Positions 1 through 9,277 of a stretch of DNA of 64,000 nucleotides are shown piece after piece. Positions within the stretch are counted from its first letter, which is position 1, and each line of letters begins with the position of its first letter. A model generated the notes under the pieces. It did not search any database, was not told where the DNA came from, and saw nothing but the letters and a program-made list of their open reading frames with translations. Made by a program: the position numbers and the translations under genes. Source of the DNA: Exiguobacterium profundum (GTDB taxonomy: Bacteria; Bacillota; Bacilli; Exiguobacteriales; Exiguobacteriaceae); assembly GCF_001909285.1 (NCBI RefSeq), contig NZ_MRSV01000001.1:1073331-1137330 (forward strand). Reading direction: 5' to 3'.

Positions 1-1
1 T

Positions 2-1168
2 GAGTTTCGCGTCTTGACCGAGGACGGACGAACCGTCTGGATTTTAGGATCATCCCGTCCGGAAAAGATAGCGGATGGTCACGTGTTGTGGCACGGTTAT
101 ATCGGAGATGTCACGGAGAAGAAAACATATGAGAAAGAGATTGAGTATCTCAGTTACCACGATCAATTGACGGGCATTAAAAACCGGCGTTACTTTGAAG
201 AGGCGTTGGAGCGCTATGATGATGACCACTTTTATCCGCTCACACTCATCGTCATCGATATCAACGGGTTGAAGCTCACGAACGATGCGTTCGGACACTT
301 GGTCGGAGACCAGCTGCTCGTCGAAGCGGCGAATATTTTGCGAAATGAATTGCGCGCGAAAGATGAAGTGGCACGAGTCGGAGGCGATGAGTTCGTCGTG
401 ATCTCTCCGAATACGACGCTCGATGAGGCGAAACAGCTGTCGGATCGTCTCGGTCGTCTCTTCCACGAGCAGACGGTTGAAGGATTACCGATTTCCGCAT
501 CATTCGGTGAAGCGGTCAAACATGACTCGAATGTCGAATTGACCGAGGTGTTCAATTTAGCGGAAGATCGGATGTATCACCACAAGGTTTCTGAAAAGCA
601 GAGTCGACGCCACCATTCCATTCAAATCATCATGCGCACGCTGTATGAGAAGATTCCACGAGAAGAAGCGCATTCTCAACGAGTCGCCAATTTAGCGGGG
701 CAACTGGCAGAAGCGATGGGCTTCACGAATGCCGAAGTGAATGAGATTCGAACGGCCGCTATTCTCCATGACATAGGAAAAGTGGCAATCAGCAACGATA
801 TTTTGGATAAACCGGGCGCGCTGACCGAATCGGAATGGTATGAAATCAAACGCCACCCGGAAATCAGTTACAATATTTTAAGTACCGTACCCGAATATGT
901 CGCCTTATCGGAAATTGTCTTGGCGCACCATGAACGATGGGACGGGAAAGGCTATCCGAAAGGGCTACAAGATTTTGAGATCCCTCTTGCTTCACGAATC
1001 ATCGCAATTGCGGATACGTTCGATGTCATGGTGACGGGGCGACCGTATCGACAGGCGAAGACGATTGACGAGGCACTCGCCATCATCTCACAAGAGGCGG
1101 GCAAACAGTTTGACCCATCTCTCGTCGACGTCTTCTTTGAAAAAGTCGTACCGACACTTCAACAATAA
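2..1168 (+). CDS. GGDEF/HD-GYP c-di-GMP protein, 5'-partial
   Basis: The reading frame is open to the left window edge, so the N-terminus is missing; 388 residues are visible. The first ~40 look like the end of a PAS/PAC sensor domain (ends GYIGDVTEKK). A GGDEF domain follows with intact GGDEF at about visible residue 127, preceded five residues earlier by RAKD, the RxxD inhibitory site. The C-terminal half is an HD-GYP domain with LHDIGK and HHERWDGKGYP. Family knowledge: GGDEF makes c-di-GMP and HD-GYP degrades it, so this is a dual enzyme; which activity dominates cannot be read. A bidirectional terminator separates it from the convergent ABC genes. Confidence 0.92.
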   Translation, partial: EFRVLTEDGRTVWILGSSRPEKIADGHVLWHGYIGDVTEKKTYEKEIEYLSYHDQLTGIKNRRYFEEALERYDDDHFYPLTLIVIDINGLKLTNDAFGHLVGDQLLVEAANILRNELRAKDEVARVGGDEFVVISPNTTLDEAKQLSDRLGRLFHEQTVEGLPISASFGEAVKHDSNVELTEVFNLAEDRMYHHKVSEKQSRRHHSIQIIMRTLYEKIPREEAHSQRVANLAGQLAEAMGFTNAEVNEIRTAAILHDIGKVAISNDILDKPGALTESEWYEIKRHPEISYNILSTVPEYVALSEIVLAHHERWDGKGYPKGLQDFEIPLASRIIAIADTFDVMVTGRPYRQAKTIDEALAIISQEAGKQFDPSLVDVFFEKVVPTLQQ

Positions 1169-1204
1169 AAAGCGAGTCCTCCTGAATATGGGGGACTCGC
1201 TTTT
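1169..1204. terminator. Bidirectional Rho-independent terminator
   Basis: Stem AAAGCGAGTCC / GGACTCGCTTT with a short loop and A/T runs on both sides, between the convergent GGDEF/HD-GYP gene and ABC permease. It can serve both strands. Confidence 0.85.
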
Positions 1205-1207
1205 GTA

Positions 1208-2308
1208 TTAGACGGTCAGGGGTCGTTTCTTCAACACGAGGATGGTGAGGAGGAAGACGACTCCGGTCATGCCAATCATGACAAGGATGGAGAGATACGG
1301 GAATTGTCCCTCATACATCGTGATGACACCGTTATTCAACCAATAGGTCGGCAGGAAACGACCGACAAGTTTCAATGAATCCGGCAACCAGAGCAGGCTG
1401 ATGAACGCCCCGCCGGTGATGGCGGATGCCATCGTGACCGAGATTTGAAAGATGTTCGCCTTCTCCCGATTCGTCGCAAACACGGCGATGAGGCCACCGA
1501 GGGCTAGACAGACGAGCAGATAGGAAGAAAACAAGGCGAACACGGTCGGGAGATGTGTCCATACATCCTGACCGTATAAAGCGAGGCTCACGCCAATCAA
1601 CAGCATCACGTAGATGAAGCCGACGAGATAAAAGGCTAGTAGCAGGGAGGCGAAGTAACGCCTTGGTGTCACCGGTGAGGCGAACAACCGCGCATAGATC
1701 TTCTCGTCCCGATCATCCGCGACAAACATAGGAATGAACTGGAGAAAGGTCGACATCATGATGAACGACAACAGACCGAAGAAGGCCTGTGTTCGGGCGG
1801 TCGTGGCGACACTTTCCTGGAACGGTTCACTTGAAAGTGTGTAACCGTTCGACGTCTCTTTTGACGCAAGCTGTTCGAACGTCGCTTTATCGTAGCCGCT
1901 CGCTTCGAGCAGTTGGCGTTCGCGGGACAGATGACCGTTCAGTGCCTGCTCGATCAACGAGGCATCACTCCCGGCGATTGCAGAGAAGGAAGGGCGAGGC
2001 ATCTCTCCTGTGAACGCCTGTTTCGTGAAGTCATCAGGAATGATGAGGACGATATCTTCTCCTTCTAACAAGACATCATCCGTGTTCGACTCGAGTAACG
2101 TGACCCGACCAAACCGTTCGGCCTCGTCAATGAGGCGTTCGGCGAGAAGTCCACCGTCCCGGTCGACAATCCCGATGGATGCGTTCAAACTGGACGTTCC
2201 ACCGACGAAGGAGAGGATGAGCGCGAAACCGAACATCGACACGAAGGTGAACACCCACAGCCCTTTCTTTCGAAGCATCCGTTTGGCCACATGTCTAATG
2301 AGAACCAT
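1208..2308 (-). CDS. ABC-2 type exporter permease
   Basis: 366 residues with the ABC-2 permease layout: one N-terminal membrane segment (about 15-35), a large hydrophilic segment of ~150 residues presumably outside the membrane, then about five hydrophobic helices to a basic C-terminus. It is the last gene of a minus-strand set ATPase - permease - permease. Its ATG overlaps the end of the upstream permease by 14 bp and has AAAGGGG upstream, so translation is coupled. The paired permeases probably form a heterodimeric drug, peptide or lipid exporter; substrate unknown. The partner ATPase carries a stop codon, so the system may be inactive in this strain. Confidence 0.85.
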   Translation of the reverse strand: MVLIRHVAKRMLRKKGLWVFTFVSMFGFALILSFVGGTSSLNASIGIVDRDGGLLAERLIDEAERFGRVTLLESNTDDVLLEGEDIVLIIPDDFTKQAFTGEMPRPSFSAIAGSDASLIEQALNGHLSRERQLLEASGYDKATFEQLASKETSNGYTLSSEPFQESVATTARTQAFFGLLSFIMMSTFLQFIPMFVADDRDEKIYARLFASPVTPRRYFASLLLAFYLVGFIYVMLLIGVSLALYGQDVWTHLPTVFALFSSYLLVCLALGGLIAVFATNREKANIFQISVTMASAITGGAFISLLWLPDSLKLVGRFLPTYWLNNGVITMYEGQFPYLSILVMIGMTGVVFLLTILVLKKRPLTV

Positions 2309-3428
2309 GACGCTTCACCCCTTTCGAGAGAATGTAGCTGAATGCAATCAAGATGAGGAGATGAATCCCGAGCAATCCGAGACTTTGCCAATACAGATTC
2401 ATGTCACCTTCACGTAGGAGGACGGCTAGCATCCCGTCCCGCATGAAAATCGGCATGAACACGTAGGCAGCCCACGGCGCATAGTTCAGCGTCACTTGGT
2501 CAAAACCGGGGACATAGCCACCGGATAAGATCATGAGGATGGCGACGAAGCCGTTGACGATCGCATCCTTTGTCGTCGCGCTCAACTTCGGCAAGTTGAC
2601 AATCAGAAATCCGATGGCGACCCCGTACGCGGTCAAGGCGAGCCAAGACAGAATCAGATAGCCGAACTGTACGTTCGCCAAGTCGAATGTGCGATAGACG
2701 AAATGGCTGAACCAAAACAAGAGGATGAGCTGCAACAAGATGATGACGTAGCGACTGAACGTCCGCGCAAGTCGATATTGAACCGTTCGGACTGGGGCCG
2801 CTTGGATGCGTAAGTAACTGCCTGTATTCGGTTGCTCTTCTCGTGCCATCGATGTGATATAAAACGACCCGAACAATGCTGTCATGATTGAAATCGTGAC
2901 GGTGAAATACTCGAGCGAGGTCGGGGTACGTCCTGCCAAGTCGACACTTTCCGTATCGAGCCAAGCCTCATTCACATATGGGGCCGACACGCCTGCTTCC
3001 GCGAGCGTAATCTGTTGATTGGCGACGGCTGTATACTGACCGAGGATGGCATCGAGGACGTCGAACTCGACCGTCGTCGGTTCCTCATAGAAGAGTGTGA
3101 TGTCAGGTCCATCGAGTTGCAAGATGACATCGGCATCGCCATCGTTCACACCTTGTTCGGCAGATTGGAGGTCAACGTATGGGACAAGTCGGATGAAGGC
3201 TTGAATGTCTTCCTCATTTAAAAAAGCCTCGAGCGGTGCTCGATACTGGTCGGTCGACGATTCGACGTAGGCGATGTTCGTGACCGGAAGTTTGAACGTG
3301 TCACTGAAGACGGCCGACAGCATCGTCCCGAGTCCGAAAATGAGGATGAGCGGAAAGATGAGCATCCAAAAGAGAGTGGCACGATCACGAAGCCGCTGTT
3401 TCACATCATATTTGATGAAAGTCCACAT
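2295..3428 (-). CDS. ABC-2 type exporter permease
   Basis: 377 residues: N-terminal membrane helix (about 17-38), an extracytoplasmic stretch rich in acidic residues, then about five membrane helices in the last 200 residues. The start ATG (MWTFIKYDVK) has GGAGG seven bases upstream. It lies 10 bp after the ATPase gene and overlaps the second permease. Together these resemble DrrAB/YhfE-type exporters. Family membership (ABC2_membrane_3-like) is judged from topology and order rather than a unique motif. Confidence 0.83.
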   Translation of the reverse strand: MWTFIKYDVKQRLRDRATLFWMLIFPLILIFGLGTMLSAVFSDTFKLPVTNIAYVESSTDQYRAPLEAFLNEEDIQAFIRLVPYVDLQSAEQGVNDGDADVILQLDGPDITLFYEEPTTVEFDVLDAILGQYTAVANQQITLAEAGVSAPYVNEAWLDTESVDLAGRTPTSLEYFTVTISIMTALFGSFYITSMAREEQPNTGSYLRIQAAPVRTVQYRLARTFSRYVIILLQLILLFWFSHFVYRTFDLANVQFGYLILSWLALTAYGVAIGFLIVNLPKLSATTKDAIVNGFVAILMILSGGYVPGFDQVTLNYAPWAAYVFMPIFMRDGMLAVLLREGDMNLYWQSLGLLGIHLLILIAFSYILSKGVKRHGSH

Positions 3429-3438
3429 GACGTCCCTC

Positions 3439-4371
3439 CTATTCCCGGAGCGTCTTCCCCGTCAATGCCAAAAAGACGGTATTGAGGGAAGGGCGGTCGA
3501 CCGTGATGGCGGTGAAGTGGACGCGTTCTTGATGGAGCGTCTCAAGGAGCGGGGCAAGCGGCGTGTCTTTGTCTAACGACACCTCGATATACGGTTCTTC
3601 ATACTCTACTTTTTGAACGTGTTTGAGTGCATCGAGACGTTCGAGCAAATTTGGTGTGAGCGCATCGACTTTGATCCGGGCCGTCTCGAGTGTCATGATA
3701 CGGTCTTTCAATTCGTCCTGCGTGCCTTCTGCGATGATCCTTCCTTCATCAACGATGGCGATTCGGTCGCAGAGGAGTTCGACTTCTTCCATGTAATGAG
3801 ATGTATAGATGATGGTGGCACCGCGGCGATTCAGTTCGCGGATGTTCTCTAAAATGGTATTTCGCGACTGCGGGTCGATGGCGACGGTCGGTTCATCCAT
3901 GAAAATGAGTTCGGGTTCATGGACGATGCCACAAGCGATATTGAGGCGACGGAGGAGACCGCCGGACAGTTCGGGCGGACGTTTCTTTTGATGGGCATCG
4001 AGTTCGACGAAGTGGAGCGCGGCCTCGGTCTTTTGTTTCGCTTCTTTCGGACTGAATCCATACAGCTAAGCAAAAAATTGGATGTTCTCATAGACGGTCA
4101 GCTGGTCATAGACGGAGACGTGTTGCGGCACGATCCCGACGCGGCGTTTGATGGCCAGTTCGTCTTTTGGTATCGCTTTTCCAAAAATGTGAATCGAACC
4201 GGAGTCCGCCTCGTACAGATTCAACATGACCGAAATGGCGGTCGTCTTCCCGGCACCATTCGGTCCGAGCAACCCGAAGAGTTCGCCTTCTTCCACTTTC
4301 AGAGTGAGGTCGTTCAAGGCAATCGTATCCCCGAACCGTTTCGTGACATGGTCGAGCGAGATAATGGACAT
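3439..4371 (-). pseudogene. ABC exporter ATPase interrupted by in-frame amber stop
   Basis: The 310-codon frame encodes a complete DrrA-type ATPase: Walker A GPNGAGKTT near residue 40, signature ELSGGLLRRL, Walker B LIFMDEP, and the H-loop in IIYTSHYMEE. A single TAG at 4066-4068 falls between ...NIQFFA and LYGFSPKEA, where homologues usually have a charged residue (K or R), so one substitution such as AAG to TAG explains it. The frame is otherwise unbroken across the stop. Start ATG has AAAGGAG upstream. It could be a nonsense mutant, suppressed, or a sequencing error; both permeases downstream are intact. An internal restart at 3900 would lack Walker A. Confidence 0.85.
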
Positions 4372-4515
4372 CGTGATACTCCTTTCTCATGTGAAATGTT
4401 TCTCGTTCTAAACAAAGGTGTTCGAGGATTGTCACGAATTTACCTGTCCGGAACACTTGAAATGTGCAATAATCTAATTATTCAGATAATTATAGTGTTG
4501 AAATGAGGGATTTGG

Positions 4516-4914
4516 ATGAAAGGATGGCAATTCAACAAACAAGAGGGGGCATTGTTCCCGGACGAAATCGTGCTTTCTGCGTTTTGTACAGTCGAACCGA
4601 AACGAATGGATTCGACACTCCCGTTCTATTATGATGAGTCGATTTTTCGTTTTTTTTATAAGCATGGGGAGACGTTCTACTTTAAAATATCACCGAGCTA
4701 TCACGAGTTTGAAATCAATATCAAAGGTGGGGACGGGGAGCTCGTATATTATCAACTGCTCCGCACCGTCAGCAAGGTCGAGATTTTAGAAGACCGGCGA
4801 GACCACGCAGAGTTATTGATCGTCCTAGCTGAAGATCGAAAGCGGACCGTGACGTCAATCGAATTGACCGTCCGACCGCGTTTTCGTGTGCTCGTGAAAG
4901 AGCATGAGATATAA
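4516..4914 (+). CDS. Hypothetical protein, 132 aa
   Basis: I do not recognise this protein. It is 132 residues, mixed acidic/basic, with no signal peptide or membrane helix and no cysteine cluster; one Cys near residue 24. The predicted pattern is mainly beta-strand with many charged turns. It has a weak ribosome site (GAGGGA) and its own terminator downstream, and reads divergently from the broken ABC exporter, so a functional link is possible but unsupported. Codon use looks like the surrounding genes. Confidence 0.65.
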   Translation: MKGWQFNKQEGALFPDEIVLSAFCTVEPKRMDSTLPFYYDESIFRFFYKHGETFYFKISPSYHEFEINIKGGDGELVYYQLLRTVSKVEILEDRRDHAELLIVLAEDRKRTVTSIELTVRPRFRVLVKEHEI

Positions 4915-4933
4915 GAAGTGCGTAAGGCTCGAG

Positions 4934-4957
4934 AGCGGATGCGAATCCGCTTTTTTA
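4934..4957 (+). terminator. Terminator of the 132-aa hypothetical gene
   Basis: Stem AGCGGAT / ATCCGCT with a four-base loop followed by six T. Confidence 0.8.
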
Positions 4958-4962
4958 ATTGG

Positions 4963-4992
4963 CGAAAAAAAGACAGCCACGACGTGACTGTC
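4963..4992 (-). terminator. Terminator of the CAP-domain gene
   Basis: On the minus strand GACAGTCAC / GTGGCTGTC (one G-T wobble) followed by seven T. Confidence 0.8.
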
Positions 4993-5001
4993 CTTCGGCG
5001 G

Positions 5002-5901
5002 TTATTTCGTCAAAAAGATTTGAACATGGATGGTCGACCCTTGGGCATCGGTCGCTTTGCCAATCCCGAGGTGCGTATAATTCGCATTCAAGATATTCGC
5101 GCGATGACCGCTGCTGTTCATCCACGCATCGACCGCTCGGACTGGGTCGCTCGATCCTTTATAGATGTTCTCCCCCCAGCCCCGATACGAGACGCCGTAA
5201 GCGTCTAACGTGTCCCCGGGTGTACCGTTCTCCTTGAGCGTGTGCGAGAATTGACCCGTACGCGCCATCTCATCGGCACGGACTTGGGCGACACGGTTCG
5301 CCTCACTCGAAGCGGCGAGAAGAGAGAGACCGGCAGCCTTCCGTTCTTTGTTTGTCTCAGTCAACACGTTGACGGGCGACGTGAAACTGACATGATTGGC
5401 GAGGATGTACCCAGTGTATGAACCGTAGCGCACCTTGTACCATCGTGATGTGCCGGTATAGCGATATGACACGGTCTCAAGTTCTGTACCCTGCCGGACG
5501 AACTTGACGTTCGAAGAGGTCGTGAGCGGACGTGACTTTAAATAAATGCTCGACGGCTTGACGTACGTCGGTTTCGTGAACTTCACCTCAGCAGTGGACA
5601 AACGGACATACTTGGCGGGCAGGTAAGCGTAGCCGCTGCCCCATTGAATCTTATACCAGCGCACACCGTCCAATTGGAACGAAGTCCGGACACGCATCGA
5701 ACCGTCTCGTGGGATGAGTGCAAGTCGTTTCGCACTCAAAGAAGGCGACTGCCGAACGTTGAGTTGACTGATGTTGGTCACGTAACCGGTCGTGTTGATC
5801 GACGTCTCATAATAGGCTTGGACGCGGTCGGTAGAGAAGGGCGACCCGATCACACCGAGTGTCAGAATGATGGTGAGTAGTAGAGAGATATGCTTCTTCA
5901 A
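5002..5901 (-). CDS. Secreted SH3b - SH3b - CAP domain protein
   Basis: 299 residues. Residues 1-29 form a signal peptide ending near VQA. Two bacterial SH3 modules follow (about 38-100, with LNVRQSPSLSAKRL, and about 108-172, with YLKSRPLTTSSNVKFV), which usually bind peptidoglycan. The C-terminal ~120 residues are a CAP/SCP domain: FSHT, GWGENIY and SSGHRANIL supply the His/Glu/His set seen in the family, and HLGIG closes the fold. Similar to the YkwD/YlbC group of Bacilli, whose biochemical role is unclear. Monocistronic with its own terminator; a good ribosome site precedes the ATG. Confidence 0.88.
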   Translation of the reverse strand: MKKHISLLLTIILTLGVIGSPFSTDRVQAYYETSINTTGYVTNISQLNVRQSPSLSAKRLALIPRDGSMRVRTSFQLDGVRWYKIQWGSGYAYLPAKYVRLSTAEVKFTKPTYVKPSSIYLKSRPLTTSSNVKFVRQGTELETVSYRYTGTSRWYKVRYGSYTGYILANHVSFTSPVNVLTETNKERKAAGLSLLAASSEANRVAQVRADEMARTGQFSHTLKENGTPGDTLDAYGVSYRGWGENIYKGSSDPVRAVDAWMNSSGHRANILNANYTHLGIGKATDAQGSTIHVQIFLTK

Positions 5902-5976
5902 TGGAATCGACTCCTTTTGTGGGACTCCCTATATTCTATATCGTTTGGGTGATTTTTGGTTTTACCTTTTCATTAC

Positions 5977-6006
5977 AAAAAGGATGGACTCTTCGTGAGC
6001 CCATCC
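5977..6006 (-). terminator. Terminator of namZ-like gene
   Basis: Minus strand GGATGGGCTC / GAGTCCATCC (one wobble) followed by TTTTTG. Confidence 0.82.
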
Positions 6007-6011
6007 TCGTT

Positions 6012-7247
6012 TCATTTATACATTAAATACTCTTTCCGAATTGGGAGAAACGCGTCCCGCTCGTCCTCGATTTTCGTCAGGATGTCTTCAAGCGGAGCTC
6101 CTTCGAGAATCATATCTTTCACGTAGGCGTTTCCTGTCAATTTCGTGATGAAGTCATTCGCTAAAAACTCGAAGTCGTCCGGATACATGCTGTGAGCCGT
6201 TTGAATCATCGCAATCCCAGTTCTTGTCGATTCGAATCGAGCTGGATCAGTGACATAGACCTCAACCCCGTGCGTCAGTTTGCCCGCGTGTTTTGAGAAC
6301 GTCGGCGTGAACGAGGCAGCCCGGAAAGCGACACCTGGCAAGTCGAGCCCGTTCAGCTCATTCGCATATTCATGCGCTTTTATATACGGCGCGCCGATCA
6401 GCTGAAACGGTTTCGTCGTCCCGCGCCCCTCGGATAAGTTCGTTCCTTCAAACAATCCGGTCGCAGGGTAAACATTGACCGTGTCGGTCGTCGGCATGTT
6501 CGGGGACGGCATGACGAACGGGAGTCCCGTGTCCTCATACATCATCGAACGCTTCCAACCTTTCATTTTTACGACTTCAAGGTCGGCTTGAATCTGATAC
6601 TCGGTGTTGAACAGTCGCGCGAGTTCACCGACGGTCATCCCATGTTTTAGTGGAATCGGATAGAGACCGATGAAACTGGAGTAATCCGGGTCGAGCACCG
6701 GACCGTCAACGCGAAGCCCGCCTTGCGGGTTCGGACGGTCGAGGACGACAAACGGAATCCCGTTCTCGGCAGCGGCTTCCATCGCATACGCCATCGTATA
6801 GATATACGTATAGTAGCGTGTCCCGACGTCTTGGATGTCAAAGACGAGCACGTCGACATCTTGTAGCATCTCAGGAGTCGGTTTCTTCGTGGCACCATAT
6901 AGGCTATATACAGGCAACCCCGTCACGTCATCGATGTAGGAACTGACCGTCGATCCGGCTTGGGCATCTCCCCGAACGCCATGCTCTGGTCCGTACAATG
7001 CCGTCAACTCGAAGTCATCGGACTGGTCAAATAGGTCGACGATGCTCGTTCTCTCCGCGTTGATCCCGGTCGGATTCGTGATTAGTCCGACCCGTTTTCC
7101 TTTCAAGATTTCCGGGTTTTCCATCAACCGGTCGACCCCGAGTTCGACCTTTGGTTTTTTCGGTTCAGATTTCGCATCGGCATCCAACCAGACGATGGAA
7201 GTCGTGAGAATCGTCAACGCAGCCATACCACCCAACCACTTTTTCAT
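6012..7247 (-). CDS. namZ: Exo-beta-N-acetylmuramidase NamZ-like (DUF1343)
   Basis: 411 residues from the ATG at 7247, chosen because GGAGGAG lies eight bases upstream; an ATG 12 codons earlier has no ribosome site. Residues 1-26 form a signal peptide. The body carries DUF1343/GH171 landmarks: GVDRLMENPEILKGKRVGL, LTALYGPEHGVRGDAQAG, DVLVFDIQDVGTRYYTY and VVLDRPNPQGG. Family knowledge: B. subtilis NamZ (YbbC) removes MurNAc from non-reducing ends in cell-wall recycling. Here nagZ, murQ and the MurNAc PTS genes are not adjacent, so it stands alone. A cre-like box lies upstream. Confidence 0.88.
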   Translation of the reverse strand: MKKWLGGMAALTILTTSIVWLDADAKSEPKKPKVELGVDRLMENPEILKGKRVGLITNPTGINAERTSIVDLFDQSDDFELTALYGPEHGVRGDAQAGSTVSSYIDDVTGLPVYSLYGATKKPTPEMLQDVDVLVFDIQDVGTRYYTYIYTMAYAMEAAAENGIPFVVLDRPNPQGGLRVDGPVLDPDYSSFIGLYPIPLKHGMTVGELARLFNTEYQIQADLEVVKMKGWKRSMMYEDTGLPFVMPSPNMPTTDTVNVYPATGLFEGTNLSEGRGTTKPFQLIGAPYIKAHEYANELNGLDLPGVAFRAASFTPTFSKHAGKLTHGVEVYVTDPARFESTRTGIAMIQTAHSMYPDDFEFLANDFITKLTGNAYVKDMILEGAPLEDILTKIEDERDAFLPIRKEYLMYK

Positions 7248-7268
7248 CAGAAACTCCTCCTTCGATTC

Positions 7269-7284
7269 ATGTAAGCGCTTCAAT
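7269..7284 (-). promoter_or_regulatory. cre-like box upstream of namZ
   Basis: ATGTAAGCGCTTCAAT contains the symmetric core AAGCGCTT and matches the cre consensus with two mismatches, one base short of the full palindrome. It sits 22 bases before the start codon. Inference only. Confidence 0.4.
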
Positions 7285-7386
7285 TTCTTAACAGGAGTGT
7301 ACCATTCAGAAATTTAATTTCAATATTTAATCATAAAAATAGGAATTTATATTTCTTAATTTCGTACTTTTCTCCTAATCGAACAT

Positions 7387-7418
7387 AAAAAAACGTGTCC
7401 TTCGATGAAAGACACGTT
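7387..7418 (-). terminator. Terminator of C39-like peptidase gene
   Basis: Minus strand AACGTGTC / GACACGTT, extended by TTTC/GAAG inside, followed by seven T. Confidence 0.82.
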
Positions 7419-7427
7419 CCTATTTAC

Positions 7428-9185
7428 TCATCTGACCGCGAGCGCTTTCCATCCCGTCGCGCTCATGACGGCGCTCACTTTTGACTTAGGGATGACCAAG
7501 CGACCGCGATATGGGTCGTTGATATACAAGTTTGACTTGTCATAGCCGGTTGCCAACATGACATGATAGTTGACGTAGCCGGTGAACTTCTTGTTCGAAG
7601 CGGTATACCAGTTGAAGTAGCCGTATGGTTTGTTGAAGTCGACACTCGCCCAGACGATGACCGGGTTGCCCATCGACAGTTCGCGTTCGATTGAGCCGAG
7701 CCCTTGATTGGACAAGTCTTTCACCGGACGATACTTACTGGCGAATTCAATCATGCCTTTTGGATAAATCCCATAGTTCTTATATTTTCCGAGCGTCCCT
7801 TTCGGATCTCCTGTGAACATGACGTTCGGGTCGACCCAGCGATAGAGACGGTTCTCATAGCGAGCGTTCCACATACTCTTTGGCATCTCGTTATATAAGG
7901 TCGAGGCGCTGACGGCACGCCCTTTTTCTTCAAGTGCCATTTTGAGAGAGAAGAACTCGCAGCCTGACGGATACCCCATCGGGAACTGACGATAGAGCGG
8001 GACGCTCATCTTATAGACGGACAGTGCCTGAGAATAGGCACCACGCGCATCGAATGAGGCGTTTCCGACACGACGGTTTTGATACATCTTTCCGTATGTA
8101 TCAAAGTAATACCACTTGCCGTCGATGGCTTGCCAATCCGTCTTTTTCGTCAAGGTTTGAGCATAATATTCGTACTGGGTCGTATATTTCCATCCTTTCT
8201 CCGGCACACCGGTCGAATGGAAATGATACGTCTTTCCATCTAATCGGAATTTCCCTTTCAAGCGGTATCCGTAAGTCGGGTGGAATCCGACCTTCTTCCC
8301 ATCGACCGTTTGAAATCCGTACTCACGACGTCCATATGGATCGAATGAATAGACGCGTGCATTCAATGTGTGGACACCTTCTAGTCGGTAGCCATAGGTC
8401 GGATGGAAGCCGTACATAACACCATTTACCTGTTGAAGGCCATACTTACGATCGCCGTATTTTCCGAACAGGTAGTGACTATTGTTAATCCGATGCAACC
8501 CTTCGAGGCGATACCCATAGTAGGGATGAAATCCATACACTTTTTCACCGATTCGGGTGAGACCTTGTCGACGTACCCCGTCAGTCCCGAAATAATAGCG
8601 TCGTGTGCCGATCGTCTGCCATCCGGTCGCCATCTTTCCTTGCTCCATCAAATAATATTTCTTGCCGTCAATCGTGTACATGCCTGTACGAATGGTGCCG
8701 TCTGGGAAGAAATAATGTTTGGCGTCACCAAACTGTTGCCATCCCGAGAGTCGGACCCCGTCCTCGTTGAAGTAATATCGTTTGCCTTCGATTGTCTGGA
8801 AGCCGGTGACGGCTTGACCGGTTTCGTCGTAATAATAGACGAGACCATCGCGTTCTTGCCATCCGGTGAGTAGCTTCCCGTTCTCGTCAAATGTGTATGT
8901 CGTGCCGTCGACCGCATGGGGACCCGTGATGAGTCGACCGTCTGTCTCAAAATAATATGTAGCACCTTCGATTTCCTGCCAACCTGTGAGGAGGGTACCA
9001 TCTTCATTCAGATAGTACGTATGACCCTCGATTACTTGCCACCCTGTCAACACCGTCCCGTCACTCGATGTATAGACGATGCCATCCTCCGTCTGTTGGA
9101 ATGAACCCTCAGCGGACGCGAACTGTGGACTCGTCCACACTGCACCGATTAACAGACCGATGCCGACCCTTCTTTTCCATGTCAT
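7428..9185 (-). CDS. Secreted cell-wall-binding repeat protein with C39-like peptidase domain
   Basis: 585 residues. Signal peptide 1-25 (ends FASA). Residues ~35-390 are about 15 tandem ~20-residue aromatic/glycine repeats of the choline-/glucan-binding type (GWQ..EG..YYF..DG), with a divergent second half using YGFHPTYGYRLEG units. The C-terminal ~180 residues match peptidase C39-like (C39_2) proteins: Cys409 in GYPSGCEFFSL, His541 in NYHVMLATGYD and Asn556/Asp557 in INDPYRG form a plausible catalytic set. The likely role is surface-bound proteolysis or peptidoglycan-linked processing; no substrate is evident. ATG has GGAGG eight bases upstream. Confidence 0.87.
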   Translation of the reverse strand: MTWKRRVGIGLLIGAVWTSPQFASAEGSFQQTEDGIVYTSSDGTVLTGWQVIEGHTYYLNEDGTLLTGWQEIEGATYYFETDGRLITGPHAVDGTTYTFDENGKLLTGWQERDGLVYYYDETGQAVTGFQTIEGKRYYFNEDGVRLSGWQQFGDAKHYFFPDGTIRTGMYTIDGKKYYLMEQGKMATGWQTIGTRRYYFGTDGVRRQGLTRIGEKVYGFHPYYGYRLEGLHRINNSHYLFGKYGDRKYGLQQVNGVMYGFHPTYGYRLEGVHTLNARVYSFDPYGRREYGFQTVDGKKVGFHPTYGYRLKGKFRLDGKTYHFHSTGVPEKGWKYTTQYEYYAQTLTKKTDWQAIDGKWYYFDTYGKMYQNRRVGNASFDARGAYSQALSVYKMSVPLYRQFPMGYPSGCEFFSLKMALEEKGRAVSASTLYNEMPKSMWNARYENRLYRWVDPNVMFTGDPKGTLGKYKNYGIYPKGMIEFASKYRPVKDLSNQGLGSIERELSMGNPVIVWASVDFNKPYGYFNWYTASNKKFTGYVNYHVMLATGYDKSNLYINDPYRGRLVIPKSKVSAVMSATGWKALAVR

Positions 9186-9200
9186 TCATGTGACCTCCTC

Positions 9201-9212
9201 TGTATGCATACA
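9201..9212. promoter_or_regulatory. 12-bp perfect palindrome upstream of C39-like gene
   Basis: TGTATGCATACA, a perfect palindrome immediately upstream of the ribosome site. It could be an operator or part of the 5' leader. No regulator is assigned. Confidence 0.35.
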
Positions 9213-9277
9213 GAAGAGATACCCATATTTATCCAAGATGAAGCTGTGGCAAATGAATCATTTGTAAGGTCAGACGT

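Noticed and set aside
50-555. Minus-strand frames opposite the GGDEF/HD-GYP gene
   Set aside because: Complete overlap with motif-supported coding sequence; no start signals.
4440-4500. AT-rich near-palindrome in front of the 132-residue hypothetical gene
   Set aside because: Arms do not pair beyond a few bases; not better than expected in AT-rich DNA.
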